A DNA stretch of 64,000 nucleotides from Amborella trichopoda (lineage: Eukaryota > Streptophyta > Magnoliopsida > Amborellales > Amborellaceae): assembly GCF_000471905.2 (NCBI RefSeq), contig NW_006499751.1:2422042-2486041 (forward strand), given 5' to 3'. Of this stretch, positions 54,184 through 64,000 are shown piece by piece; the first letter of the stretch is position 1; each line of letters starts with the position of its first letter. The position numbers and the translations under genes are program-made. The notes below the pieces were generated by a model that had not been told where the DNA came from, made no database searches, and worked only from the letters and a program-made list of their open reading frames with translations.

Positions 54184-56747
54184 TCAAAATCGATCAATCA
54201 CTTCATTGATCTTCCCCCTATATGTTGTGGCTGATGCCCTAGCCTGCTCGATGCGTCCCTTCAACTCTGCCACAATCCCAGCCTCCTGCTCAATCAAGGT
54301 AGTCCCTTCTTCCAAGGATTATTCGAGAGTCAAAATATTTTTGGCAAGCACCTTATCCTTTGCTTCCTAAGCCGCAGTCTCCTTCTCCAACTTGCCAAGC
54401 TCTCGCGTCAGCTTTAATACTTCCGCCTTCAGGGTCAATACCTTGTTGTGGAGGGAGATGGCCTCCTCAGCAAGATAAGATCTCAAGGATACTGCAACGT
54501 CCTTTTCCTTCAATTGGGCTTCTACCAGTTCGTGATGTCGTATGAGTGAGTACTCCAAATGGGGCAACTGCGAACTGTCTAACAGTTGTGTGGTCATTTC
54601 TTCTTGCAAGGCTTTTATTCTCCACCCTTTTAGCTTGTTTATAACACCGTCTAAATATGGGAGGACCTCTGGTGCACCCCCTAGAAGGGCGATCTGCCTT
54701 AACTTCTGGATTGCATTGTCAAGTTCAGTAAGAGGCAGATCTTTCAGTCTCTGCACACCCAGACGAAGCATATCCTTGATTATGCCTGACATCCCACTAA
54801 AACTAGGCCCGAGCAATGCTGTTGGGGCCGTTACGATAGAAGGAGCATCAGTCTCAATGGCAGGGTTTGAAGGGATGATAGCCATGTGAGTCATTGGCCC
54901 TTCTTGAGCGATTGTGAAGCCCAAGCTCTCATAATTTGTAGATTCAGAGGGAGCACCTGTATCGAGCTGCTCGGCCCCCACAATATCAGCCTCCTCACTT
55001 GGCCTTTCATCCTCACCATTAACAGACTTGGTCCCTTTAAGGCGAACCTCTTCTCTCTGCTCCATCTCTTTTTGAACCACTATCTTCGCCTCAGTAGGTT
55101 TGATGCCTCTCCCCTCTTCTTCTTTGCCCTTGTCCACTAGGGCAGCCATTTCAGCTACCGCTTCTTTTGCTGGGCCCGTCGCTTCTGTGGCTATAAGGCC
55201 CTCCGCCCCTTCATCACCCACTGGGGCTACCATCTATGAGCCCTCAAGATCAGCCCCCTGATGATGTCCTGCCTCTGCATTCCCTACAACTACATGTCCT
55301 GAAGCAATAAGTTGTTGCTGCTCGGGTAGCCCCTCTTCAGTCCTTGGGTCACCAGCCTCCTCTATGGCCACAAGCTCTCTTGGGGTTTCCCTTTCCATAA
55401 CTGCACCCTTTTCTTAGGTAGGCGCAGCAACCTCTTGGGCCTTAGAAGCTTTCTCCGCGTGGACTGCGCTTTGGAGCGTGGCCTCATCAACCCTGTTGAT
55501 CTCCATCATGACTAGGCCTTCCCTCTCAACCACGGACGTCACTTCCTGGTCCGAAGCAATGTCGATCGGTGCAGTGGGATTTGAGGCACCGGTCTGAGTT
55601 TTTGAAGAGCTAGAGGAGGGCTCAGGTGAAAGGGAAAATGAATCCTCAAGAGAAGAGGGCGATCTGAAAATAACAGGAGACAGTAAGACTCCGAGGAAGC
55701 AGATGGCGAAGAACTGTCGGCTGGCTCCCGAACAACTGAAAGTCTATTCCCCCTGTGCTTTAGAGCCCATGCTACAGTTCGAACCGGTACACGAGGTACG
55801 GCTGGGGCAGTGCACCTCCTCTTCTTCCCCATTGCCAGAGAAAGTGTAGCAGTCTCAGAAGCACCCCCTCGAGAAAATCTTACAACAAGTCTACTGTGCG
55901 AGGCGCTCCATATCAACTTGTGTAGATCCTGAACTGGGCGCTCCTCGTACCCAGGAACCTTGCAACCCTCCTTCCATCAGAAGATAGTAGAGAGGTCGTC
56001 GAAAATGTTCTCTATCTCGTCAGTCCCAAGAGAAGTTCAGGGTGAAAACCTCGCCCAAAGGAGGGATTCTCGCTATCTTTTTCTGCCGCATGTCGTGGCT
56101 AGAGTGGCATTTTTCCCCTTTCCAGGGGTGTTCAACCACCTAGTATCTGTGACTGGTGATCTACCACCAATGTTCGTGGGCCTCAATCACTCGCACCGTT
56201 CTACCAAAGTGAGACAGCATGTACTTATTAATCTCCGTAAACTCTAAGCATGTGGCCCAAGCTGTGTGAACATGCCTCGCAAGCCATGTCTCGAGATGAG
56301 GCCCCAGTTTGTCCTTCTTTCTACGATTGATCTTGTTGCAGCGCTTCTCAAAGAACACTGAGAAAGGGCAGCCTTGAGCAAGCCCGTGCTGCCAAGCGAA
56401 TCTATGAGGGAAGTACCCCTCGAGCTTGGCACTATGGATGGTGCGATAAGGTAGAACTCCCCGCCTGATGCTCAACATGAAGATGAGCTCCTTATGAGCA
56501 GTTGGAGAACCATTCAAGTTCTTGCCTAGTTCATCGGCAAAGGTGCGATCTATGAGGCATCCAACCGGGAAGGCGACCCGGCTCACGTGGAGGTGGTCAT
56601 TGCCAAAAAAGCTACGTGCATGGCCAGAAGTATGGAAGACCACCTTCTGCCCAGCAATCTTCAGGAGAAAAGGACACATTGTTTCCTCCAACACCTTAGT
56701 TTTGGTATAGGTGTTGGGGAAATAAGCCCCAAGCCAGTCGTACACAT
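54184..56747 (-). pseudogene. Antisense gene of element B: PMD-like domain plus coiled-coil C-terminus
   Basis: Minus-strand gene running against element B. The N-terminal part (56745-56161) resembles the plant mobile domain (PMD, 'aminotransferase-like'): VYDWLGAYFP at the start, ARSFFGNDHLHVSRVAFPVG (residues 43-62), SIRRGVLPYRT (92-102), and EGYFPHRFAWQHGLAQGCP (109-127), the last like the PHRFARQFG-type motif of the family. The middle (about 56150-55300) is basic (MGKKRRC, 55830) then serine- and acid-rich, with frame breaks. The C-terminus (55233-54367) is open for 288 codons and contains MLRLGVQRLKDLPLTELD, INKLKGWRIK and a coiled coil (HNKVLTLKAEVLKLTRELGK). The end KINEVIDRF and TGA at 54184 match A. 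The 5' end is cut off by LTR fragment H at 56748. PMD genes are known from Ty3/gypsy and MULE elements; the molecular role here is unknown. Confidence 0.65.
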
Positions 56748-57361
56748 TGGCTAGTCTGAGTTACTGTACCCATCTAACTGCCTTGACACGCTAGCCATCG
56801 TACTGGGCTAGTCAGTGTAGACTCTGTCGTCTAGTAGCATTGTCGTCATGCCGGTTTAAGTTACTGTGCTCGCCTTGCTACCACAACAAGTTAATCACTT
56901 ACTGGTCTAGCTACTATGTAACTCTAATTGCTTGGTCAAATGTTTCGTTTCCTTATCTTTTTTTTTATCTCACTCTTTTCTTTTCCTCCCCCAATCTCTA
57001 TCATCTTATTCTTCCCTTCTTTTTTTGGGATGTGCACGCCTATGTACATTCACCCAAAGACATGGTGGGGGTCTCTTGGCCCACTTGTCTTGTAACATTA
57101 GCCATGTATGTGTGATTGCAAAAACAGAAGAATACAGGTCAAGGGAGGCGATTTTGAACCAGTTTTAGGTCCGGGGGGACTTTCTTCACGATATAAGAGG
57201 GAGCCCACAGGAGCCAGCTCGAGTAAGTCCCGAACCCATCTTAAATTCTTCTCTCATTGATTGGTATACCTACCCTTGTTCTTAACAAGGTTCCCCAGAG
57301 ACCCGAGATGCATGCTGTCAGGTCATCCAGACCCGGAGGGTGAGATCGAGGTATCTAACCA
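56748..57361 (+). repeat. Tat-like LTR fragment H (U5 end)
   Basis: Homologous to 39270-39922 and 50800-51435, starting downstream of the hairpin array and ending TATCTAACCA. Its left edge truncates the antisense gene of B. No target duplication, so the junction is a deletion or recombination breakpoint. Confidence 0.82.
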
Positions 57362-57363
57362 GC

Positions 57364-57383
57364 TTGGCGACTCCACTTGGGAC
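57364..57383 (+). other. Primer binding site region of fragment H
   Basis: TTGGCGACTCCACTTGGGAC two bases after the LTR end; the least diverged copy of this site in the window. Confidence 0.75.
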
Positions 57384-57795
57384 TTACTACCCCTTCGTCA
57401 GATCGTTCTTGTTTGGCTAGTTTCACTTTTTTTCTGCATCATAATTAAATGACTTATGGGTTTCTTAACCCATTCATCCGAATCGAGGATATCTTGATCC
57501 TCGCATTCGTAAACTTCCCCTGAGAACAAGTTCCTCGAACTTTGTTCCCAATCTTCCTTTTGAGCAATGACCCAACGTCTAACTCCCAGGTCTTTACCTG
57601 GATAGGTTTGAGGGTGGACTTAAAGGTCCCTAACTCCTCATCTCTTAGCCCTAGTGGAACTTCCACTAAGGCGCTTTGCATTGGCAGCACGTCTGCTGCC
57701 ACTCACAGCATGCACCCTATCACCGACAAGTCACTTGTCGATAACATTGCCTACGTACATCAGAAGGCTGCCCAGTCCCTTTCTACAAAAGGAAA
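57384..57795 (+). pseudogene. Leader and gag start of fragment H
   Basis: Leader 57384-57600 aligns with 39945-40056 joined to 43336-43450, giving the empty site of solo LTR I (around CGAATCGAGGATATCTTGATCC, 57479-57500). The gag start follows, with MHPITDKSLVDNIAYVHQKA (57709-57768; B MHLETDKSIVSHIAKVYRKA). It stops at GGAAA (57791-57795), where element D's LTR begins. Confidence 0.78.
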
Positions 57796-58559
57796 TAGCT
57801 AGGTGCCTTGATCTCGCCCTCTGAATCCTTAAAGGATCATGCAATGCGCATCTCGAGTTTTGGGAGAGACTCGAGAAATTTGTGAGATTGCTCTCTCGGG
57901 AACCTTGTTCGAAATGGGGGCAGGTGTTACCAACCGGTGAGAGAGGAATTTAAAGGTGGTTCGGGACATACTTGGGCTGGCTCGCGTGGGCGCCCTCTTT
58001 GATCACAAAGAAAGCCCCCTGTAATGAAACTGGTTCGGAATTGCTGCCCTTGGCTCATATTGTTCTTATTTTCTGCTTTCCTACAATCACACACATATAT
58101 GGAAAAATTTATGGGATAGGTGGGTCAGGCCTCACCTTTGTCCTCTTTGATGAGCATACGCAAACATGCGTATTCAAAAAGAAGAAAGAAAGATGATGGG
58201 AGAGAAGAATTCGACCAAGAGAGAGGATCAGAGAAGTGATTAGGCTGGTGGATAATTGGTGTAACATGGTAGCGAAATGGGCTCGGTAACTGAGACCGGC
58301 TCACAAGATTGCTACTAGACGTTATTGTCAATATCGACTAGTTAAGCATGATGGTCGGTCTGTCGTGGCAGTAGAGAAGGCCAAGCGAACCTCGCGTAAC
58401 ACCATTACGGCCAGATGACAGGACTACCATGAGATGCTAACCTCAATACCTCTTGGTCGAACGAAGGACTAGCAGAGGAATGGTTAAAGAGAAGAAGGGA
58501 ATAGACGGAAGGAGAGAGAAGAAGGAAGAGTGAAGGGAGAATAAGGAAGAGGAGATACA

Positions 58560-59680
58560 GTCGGCGCTAGACATTGCCGGCTCTTTCAGGAGATGAGAGA
58601 GAGAGGAAGCAGTCGATGTTACTGACTGTGTTAGAAGAGAAGTGAGGAAGAGAACCAACTGGCGCTAAGTCTCGCTAACTAAGAGAAGAAGTGAGGGAAA
58701 GCCAGTAGGTGCTAGGTCTCTCCGACTGACATAAGAAGAGAGAGAAGACAACCAGTACCAAGTCTCGTCGACTGATAGAAGAAGAAAGAGAAGACCAATC
58801 GATGCCAGGTCTCACCGACTGATAGAAGAAGAGAGAGAAGACCAATCAGTGATAAGTCTCACAGACTAATAAAAGGAGAGAGAAGAACAACTGGTGTTAG
58901 ACCTCACCGACTGAGAAAAAAAGAGAGAGAAGACCAACCGGCACCAAGTCTCACCGACTAATAGAAGAAAAAAAAGATGATCAACTAACGCTAAGCCCCG
59001 TCATTTGGCAGAAGAAGAGAGAGAAGACCAACTGGTGCTAAGTCTTACGGACTAATAGAAGAAGAGAGAGAAGAACAACTGGCACTAGGCCTCAATGACT
59101 GACAGAAGAAGAGAGAGAAGACCAATCGATGTCAGCCCTCGTTGACTGAAAGAAGAAGAGAGAGAAGATCAACCGGTGCCAAGTCTCACCGACTGATAGA
59201 AGAAGAAAGACGGGACCAACCGATGTTAACTGTCGTAAGTTGATAAAAAAAGAGAGAGAAGATCAACCAACGTTAAGTCTCACCGACTGATAGAAGAAGA
59301 GAGAGAAGAACAACCCATGCTAGGCCTCACCACTGACAGAAGAATAGAGAGAAGACCAACTGAGGTCAGGGCCCCGACGACTGACAAAAGAAGAGAGAGA
59401 AGATCAACAGACGCCAAGCTGCCTTAGTTGATAGAAGAAGAGAGAGAAGACCAACTGGTGTCAGGCCTCACCAGTTGATAGAAGAAGAGAGAGAAGACCA
59501 ACTGATGCTAAGTCTCGTCGACTGATAGAAGAAGACAGAGAAGAAAAACCGATGCTAGGCCTCGCCAGTTGACATAAGAAGATAGAGAAGACTAACCGAT
59601 GCTAGGCCTCACTAGTTGATAGAGGAAGATAGAGAAGACCAACTGGTGCTAGGCCTCACCAGTTGACAGAAGAATATAGA
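58560..59680. repeat. U5 hairpin array of LTR D (about 48-bp units, about 22 copies)
   Basis: Units alternate a GAAGAAGAGAGAGAAGACC purine tract with a variable inverted repeat. Two units are perfect: CAACTGGTG with CACCAGTTG at 59452-59460/59469-59477 and at 59640-59648/59657-59665. Others keep only part of the pairing (for example GGTG/CACC). A purine-rich GA microsatellite follows (59680-59770). Confidence 0.85.
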
Positions 59681-59888
59681 GAGAAGAGAGAGAAAGAGAG
59701 AGGGGAGGAGAGAGAAAGAGAGAGAAAGAGAGAGAAGAGAGAAAGAGAGAGAAGAGAAAAAGAGAGGAAGGCGTAAGAGGGAGGAGAGTGAAAGTTGCCT
59801 GCCTGAAGAATACTGGCCCTTTTCTTCTCTCTCCTCTCTCTCTCTCTCTCCAAGACGTACTCACAAGCTCAATTAAGGAATCAAAATT

Positions 59889-59894
59889 TTTATT
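59889..59894 (-). promoter_or_regulatory. Candidate poly(A) signal of LTR D
   Basis: The minus strand reads AATAAA about 60 bases after the TATA box, which implies a very short R region. Confidence 0.6.
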
Positions 59895-59952
59895 CAATCT
59901 TCAAATCGTCAACTGAAGGTCGAGGGGTCCTTTTACAATGAGGCAGTGCCTG

Positions 59953-59960
59953 TTTATATA
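59953..59960 (-). promoter_or_regulatory. Candidate TATA box of LTR D
   Basis: The minus strand reads TATATAAA in the block GGCACAATTC-TATATAAACAGG. The aligned B sequence (about 37300) is degraded and C reads CTATTTAAAC (about 48762). Transcription from here would put the whole hairpin array into the 5' leader of the element RNA. Confidence 0.6.
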
Positions 59961-61258
59961 GAATTGTGCCCAAACATGGGTGGATTGATCAAAATTAGAC
60001 CTAATTACTAAAAATTAAGATTTAATTGAATTAAAATAAATTCTAAAAATAGGTGCAAAAGGACTGTTTTACCCTTACTTAACAATGTTTTTAATTCCAA
60101 AATAGTCCTTGCTGCTGCCTGAGATCTTGCGTGATCTTCCATGGCTGACCTAAGGGTTTTCTGATGGCCATTTAATCGAAACATTGTTGTTTTCTTGTAG
60201 GGCTTGGCATGGTGATCGTTTTGATACCAACTTCGAGCCATGAATTATGTTTTTGAGCAATGATCACGAGACTTGAAATTTGTTTGAATCTTGGAAGCTT
60301 CGAATCGATAGTGCACTCATTACTTGATTCTTTTCTGTGATTTCTTTTATTGTAATGCATTGAGCATGCCATCACGATTGCGTGGCAACAAATGGAACAC
60401 GATTTGGAGCCCGAATGAAGATTTCACAACTTTTGAGTTTTGGCTGGAATCAGGAATCTGACAGCCAAAATTTCAGTCACTTCATTGGCTTCGTGCATGA
60501 AATCTGACCATCCATCATGCACGGGGTTGGATCAATGATAACCCTAGACCTTACACACATAATGGAATTGGTCTTACGTCGATCTGTTGCACGAGCATCG
60601 TTATTTGGTCAATAGAGCGAGGTGTGTCACTGCAGAATGTTCTGCAACTTCTTCACGGATCAACAACTTCTCTCTAGCTTTTGCCCTGCTCGAACATCGT
60701 CTCGGGGCATGCCACATATCAAATTGTTCCTCTTAATGAGACGCATATGTTGACAAACTTTGGGAGCGATCCGACTTGGAACGACTGAGTTATAGGCCCT
60801 GAAAGTAATTGCCCATGATTGTAAAAACAACTACCTTTAATGGTGTTTTGTGCAGTGAGGCCACACGAGAATAGTGTGCGACCTCTCCTGATTCAATGTT
60901 TAACTCATATCTTTGTTCTGGAGTATCCGATTAAGCTAAAACTTGGCCCATATTTTTACCGTGTCGCATCTAATGGCGGTGGTCTCATAGTGATTTCAGA
61001 CATTGAAAATGTAGTTTAAGTTGTAGGGTCTGTTTTAGGGTGTTAGAGATCGATTTTTTGAAAACTGTTCCTTTGTGTTCACTACCTTATACATGTCGAA
61101 ATGCGATGAAACTTGGCAAGTGGTATCTTGAAGTTCTAATAAAGATCTTTGACCAATTTTGGGGCCATTCTAAGAGTGTCGGGAATTTCCACTGTTTTGT
61201 AAGCTTTATCGACTTACTTCCTATCAAGGACCAAAGTGATGAAAAATACATTCAAACA

Positions 61259-62360
61259 GCTTGCTCCACTCCAGCTTGCTCCACCGAATGTTGTGCTTCA
61301 AGAGAAGCAAGAAGGAAAATCATTTGGAATGTTTCCTTTGGCTTTTACTTTTTTCCTTCTTAGCCACAGGACCATGTGAACTTCTAGGAGATTCACGTAA
61401 TGATGTAACTAGGCTGCTCAGACGTAGGAATGCGTTGTTCGCGAGTCCGTCCATGGAGACTTTAGGGGTAGAAGAGACTTTTTTAGGGATATTGTTGAAT
61501 TCATCACCCTTGTGCAGACTGTTTGTGATTTTGAATCTGAGGATTTTGTATGGACCTCGTCAGTAATAATCAGGCCCATCTGGCAATTGAGTGCAATGTC
61601 AAAGGGCATTGTTCCCACTACTGTGCAGTAAGGACAATCATCCCGATTGTCAATCTAATGTCTGACTGATCCATAATTCCATGGTGAGTAGGGTACCTTA
61701 GTTTATCTAGGTGACCAACTGTGGGTATAACCTCCCTTACCCACTATTGTGTAGCTAGGACAATCACCCCGATTGCCGGTCCAAGGTGATGACTGACTTA
61801 ATTTCCTTGGGGCGTCTTCAACAGTTTCAAAGTATGTTGATGACCTTGTGAGAATGATGCTCGTTGTCATGAGACTTGTCTTACCATCATGGAGAGTCTT
61901 CTATTTTTTAAGGCCTTTTTGTAACTGGACTCAGACTGTCAGAATCGTTTCCTTGAAGCTCATATTTTTGGATTCCTGAATTTATGTCACCAGGGATTTT
62001 ATTCTTTTGAGTGAGGGTTGAAGCTTCTTGTTGAGATGAGTGCTGCATCAACCTGTTTATTGGTCTAAGCGTCCTTTGTAGATTTTTGCTTGAACTTGGG
62101 AAGCAGCATCATAGAGATGGTTTTCACTGACTTCTTTTTGTTTGGGGCACTTTTACCCATGACCTTTCAGCCATGTCCACCCTTTTTGTCGATTTTTACT
62201 CACGATGTCCATTCGGGTTTTCACCGTGCCCAATTTTTATTCATGAAACTCTTTTACTCATGGTTTCGTGATCATGCCCATCCATCATTTTTACTCATAA
62301 CATTCCCTTGTTCAGCTATACACCATGTTGGTTATTATTTTATATTTTTTTTGTGAGGGT
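61259..62360. repeat. Element D 3' noncoding region, unique part
   Basis: No gene is seen. Begins with a G-rich minus-strand tract (candidate polypurine tract, 61259-61285). 61290-61370 and 61920-62330 are homologous to A (1770-1850 and 2750-3170). 61560-61800 has two copies of a roughly 130-bp unit containing TAAGGACAATCATCCCGATTG and TAGGACAATCACCCCGATTG. Confidence 0.65.
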
Positions 62361-63300
62361 GTGTTTAAGGTCATGCCTCAGGGACTCGTGCGAAATAGTT
62401 TAACATGATGCAGCCTAGACGTGCACTATGGTTTAAGGTCATACAACTGGACCATAATGGTGATGGGTGGTGGTCTATGAAGGCCATGAAGTGAGTATGG
62501 TGGTGGTTTGGCTCATTTGGGGAGATGGCTCAAGGCTACCTATGGGAGATGGACGATGTAAGGAATGTGAGTGGATGATGGTGACCCACTAATTACAATG
62601 AGTACGGATGGCGGGATGGTTCGCCGTTTTGTGAGCATGAGTGAGACTCACTGGGGAATGATGTAGGATGATGAAAGGAATGAACTCACTGGGGAGGTAA
62701 TGAAGGTTGTGCGCTTACACTAACAGATAGGTTAGAGAAGGTGCACATGAAAGTGCACAAAAGGGCGTGCGTGTGTATGTGGTGGCGAATTTATGATCAT
62801 GCCTCCAGTACCTACCCGAAGCAGTTTATCGTCATGCGACCAGGACATGCACTATGGTTTAAGGTCATACATCTGGACCGTGGTTATGCAGTTTAAAGTC
62901 ATACAACTAAGACCATGTAGTTTAAGGTCGTGCAACTAGACCTCAGCTACAGTTTGAGGTCATATAGTTCGGACCATGGTGCTGAGCCTTTTATTGTACT
63001 ATGGTGTTAGATCATACAGCTGGACTATGGTTATGCAGTTTAATGTCATACAATTAGGACCATGCAGTTTAACATCGTGAAATTAGACCTTTGCTACAGC
63101 TTAAGGTCATATAGTTCAAACCATGGTGGCGAGCCTTTTATTATAAAGCAGCTAGGATGTGTACTATGTTTTAAGGTCATACAGCTTGGACCATGGTTAT
63201 GAAGTTCAAAGTCAAACAAATAGGACCATGCATTTTAGGGTCGTGCAACTAGACCTCAGTTACAGTTTAAGGTCATATAGTTCGGACCATGGTGCTGAGC
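62361..63300. repeat. Element D 3' region, diverged minisatellite with 180-bp higher-order unit
   Basis: 62361-62790 has ACTCACTGGGGA-type repeats as in A. 62820-63300 has monomers around GTTTAAGGTCATA-A-CTGGACC; a block ending GTTCGGACCATGGTGCTGAGC recurs at about 62960-62990 and 63275-63300, with a variant near 63110. Confidence 0.7.
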
Positions 63301-64000
63301 AGTATAGGGTCATGTACTATGGACCGAGGTTGAGCAGTTTATGATCATCAAGTATGATCCGAGGCTGAGCAGTTTAGGGTCATGCAGAATGGACTGAGGC
63401 TGAGAAGTTTAAGTTCATGCAGTATAGACCGAGGTTGAGTAGTTTAGAGTCAAGCAGTATGGACCAAGCAGTTTAGGGTCGTGTATCAAGACCAAGGCAT
63501 AACAATTTAGGATCATGCAGTAAGGACCGAGGTAGAGCAGTTTAAGGCCATGCAATATGGACCGTGGTTGAGCAGTTTAGGGTCTTGCAGTATGTACCGA
63601 TGCTGAGCAGTTTAGGTCATGCAGCATGGACCGAAGCTAAGAAGTTGAGGGTCATGCAGTATGGATCGAGCAGTTTAAAGTCATGCATCTAGATAAAGGT
63701 TAAACGATTAAGGGTCACACAGCATGGACCGAGGATCAACAGTTTTAGGGTCATGCAGTATGGACCAAGGCTGAGCAGTTTAGGGTCATGCAGTATGGAA
63801 TGATGCTGAGAAGTTTAGGGTCATGCAGTATGGACCGAGGCTGAGCAGTTTAGGGTCATGCAGACCGTCGCTAAACAGTTTAGGGTAATGCAATATGGAC
63901 CTAGGCTGAGCAGTTTAGGGTGATACATTATGGACCAAGGATGAACAGTTTAGGGTCATGCAATATGGACCGAGGCTGAGGAGTTTAGGGTCATGCAGTA
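63301..64000. repeat. 35-bp minisatellite array of element D
   Basis: About 20 monomers of the family described at 17401-19831, with core CAGTTTAGGGTCATGCAG, still continuing at the window end. Orientation relative to its element is the same as in A. Confidence 0.9.

Larger units (their letters stand above)
35978..56747 (+). mobile_element. Element B: non-autonomous Tat-like element, gag-protease plus antisense PMD-like gene
   Basis: Plus-strand order: 5' LTR (35978-39922), primer site, leader, gag (43341-46863 and 51441-52500), protease, linker ending at 54031, then the antisense gene (56747-54184). It is truncated on the right by an LTR fragment (H), so its 3' noncoding region and 3' LTR are missing. 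Two later solo LTRs interrupt it, I in the leader and C in gag. Both leave 5-bp target duplications, and removing C plus one duplication (4572 bp, divisible by 3) keeps the gag frame. RT, RNase H and integrase are absent. Confidence 0.82.
57796..61258 (-). repeat. 3' LTR of element D (3.5 kb, complete)
   Basis: On the minus strand it starts TGTTTGAATG (61258) and ends GCACCTAGCTA (57796). U3 is 61258 to about 59961, TATA box 59960-59953, AATAAA 59894-59889, U5 hairpin array about 59670-58560, conserved U5 end 58180-57796. 58200-58560 is unique U5 with CCGGTC-type short repeats. This is the clearest full copy of the family LTR without insertions. Confidence 0.88.
57796..64000 (-). mobile_element. 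Element D: Tat-like element, 3' LTR and part of its 3' noncoding region
   Basis: Minus-strand element whose 3' end lies at the left. The LTR (57796-61258) is followed by a 3' noncoding region (61259-64000) homologous to that of A, still continuing at the window edge. No coding sequence is seen. The LTR's left end meets H's gag exactly, so D probably inserted there, with GGAAA (57791-57795) as one copy of its target site. The other end is outside the window. Confidence 0.8.

Noticed and set aside
1..64000. Host protein-coding genes
   Set aside because: No reading frame outside the element remnants has recognisable domains, splice structure or codon-level continuity.

Overview
The window is nuclear DNA of a seed plant with a large, repeat-rich genome. 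I find no host gene, rRNA, tRNA or CRISPR array. Almost every base belongs to nested, mostly broken Ty3/gypsy LTR retrotransposons and to the minisatellites they carry. Evidence for a plant: Tat/Ogre-like and chromovirus-like gag, protease and RT motifs, an initiator tRNA-Met primer site (TGGTATCAGAGC), and a plant mobile domain (PMD)-like antisense gene. The species cannot be named from sequence alone.

Layout. 1-747: Tat-like pol fragment (+). 748-22686: element A (-), with 3' LTR remnant, long repeat-rich 3' noncoding region, antisense gene remnant (4760-5981), gag-protease remnants, a nested chromovirus-like element K (9089-16128, 5-bp target duplication AAGGG), a 2.4-kb 35-bp minisatellite lying inside gag (17401-19831), and a 5' LTR remnant. 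22687-34767: element E (+), with two LTRs, gag and protease, no RT/RNase H/integrase, and a 3-kb repeat-rich 3' region. 34768-35956: integrase scrap joined to an LTR end (-). 35978-56747: element B (+), same family as A, with a full 5' LTR, gag, protease and an antisense PMD-like gene. B is interrupted by two solo LTRs with clean 5-bp duplications: I (40057-43335, GGGAT) and C (46869-51435, CTAGG). 56748-57795: a third copy's LTR end plus leader (H, +). 57796-64000: element D (-), a full 3' LTR plus 3' noncoding minisatellites running off the window.

How the parts fit. A and B share one plan: LTR, gag, protease, then at once a tail-to-tail antisense gene, with RT, RNase H and integrase absent. 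E also stops just before RT. These look like non-autonomous elements that would need enzymes from a relative; the RT fragment at 1-747 and integrase scrap at 34768-35151 show that autonomous relatives existed. The antisense gene has a candidate TATA box in A (4691) and a candidate poly(A) signal in B (54108), so it may be an independent transcription unit. The A/B/D LTRs have a short TATA-to-poly(A) interval followed by a 2-2.6 kb U5 built from tandem 'hairpin plus polypyrimidine' units. The stem sequences differ between copies but the architecture is kept. The 3' noncoding regions of A, D and E all carry minisatellites around a shared core (TTTAGGGTCATGCAG or its complement).

Limits: family names come from motifs read by eye, no searches were run, and boundaries without a target duplication are approximate. 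Gaps of N lie at 24712-25074 and 49677-49696.
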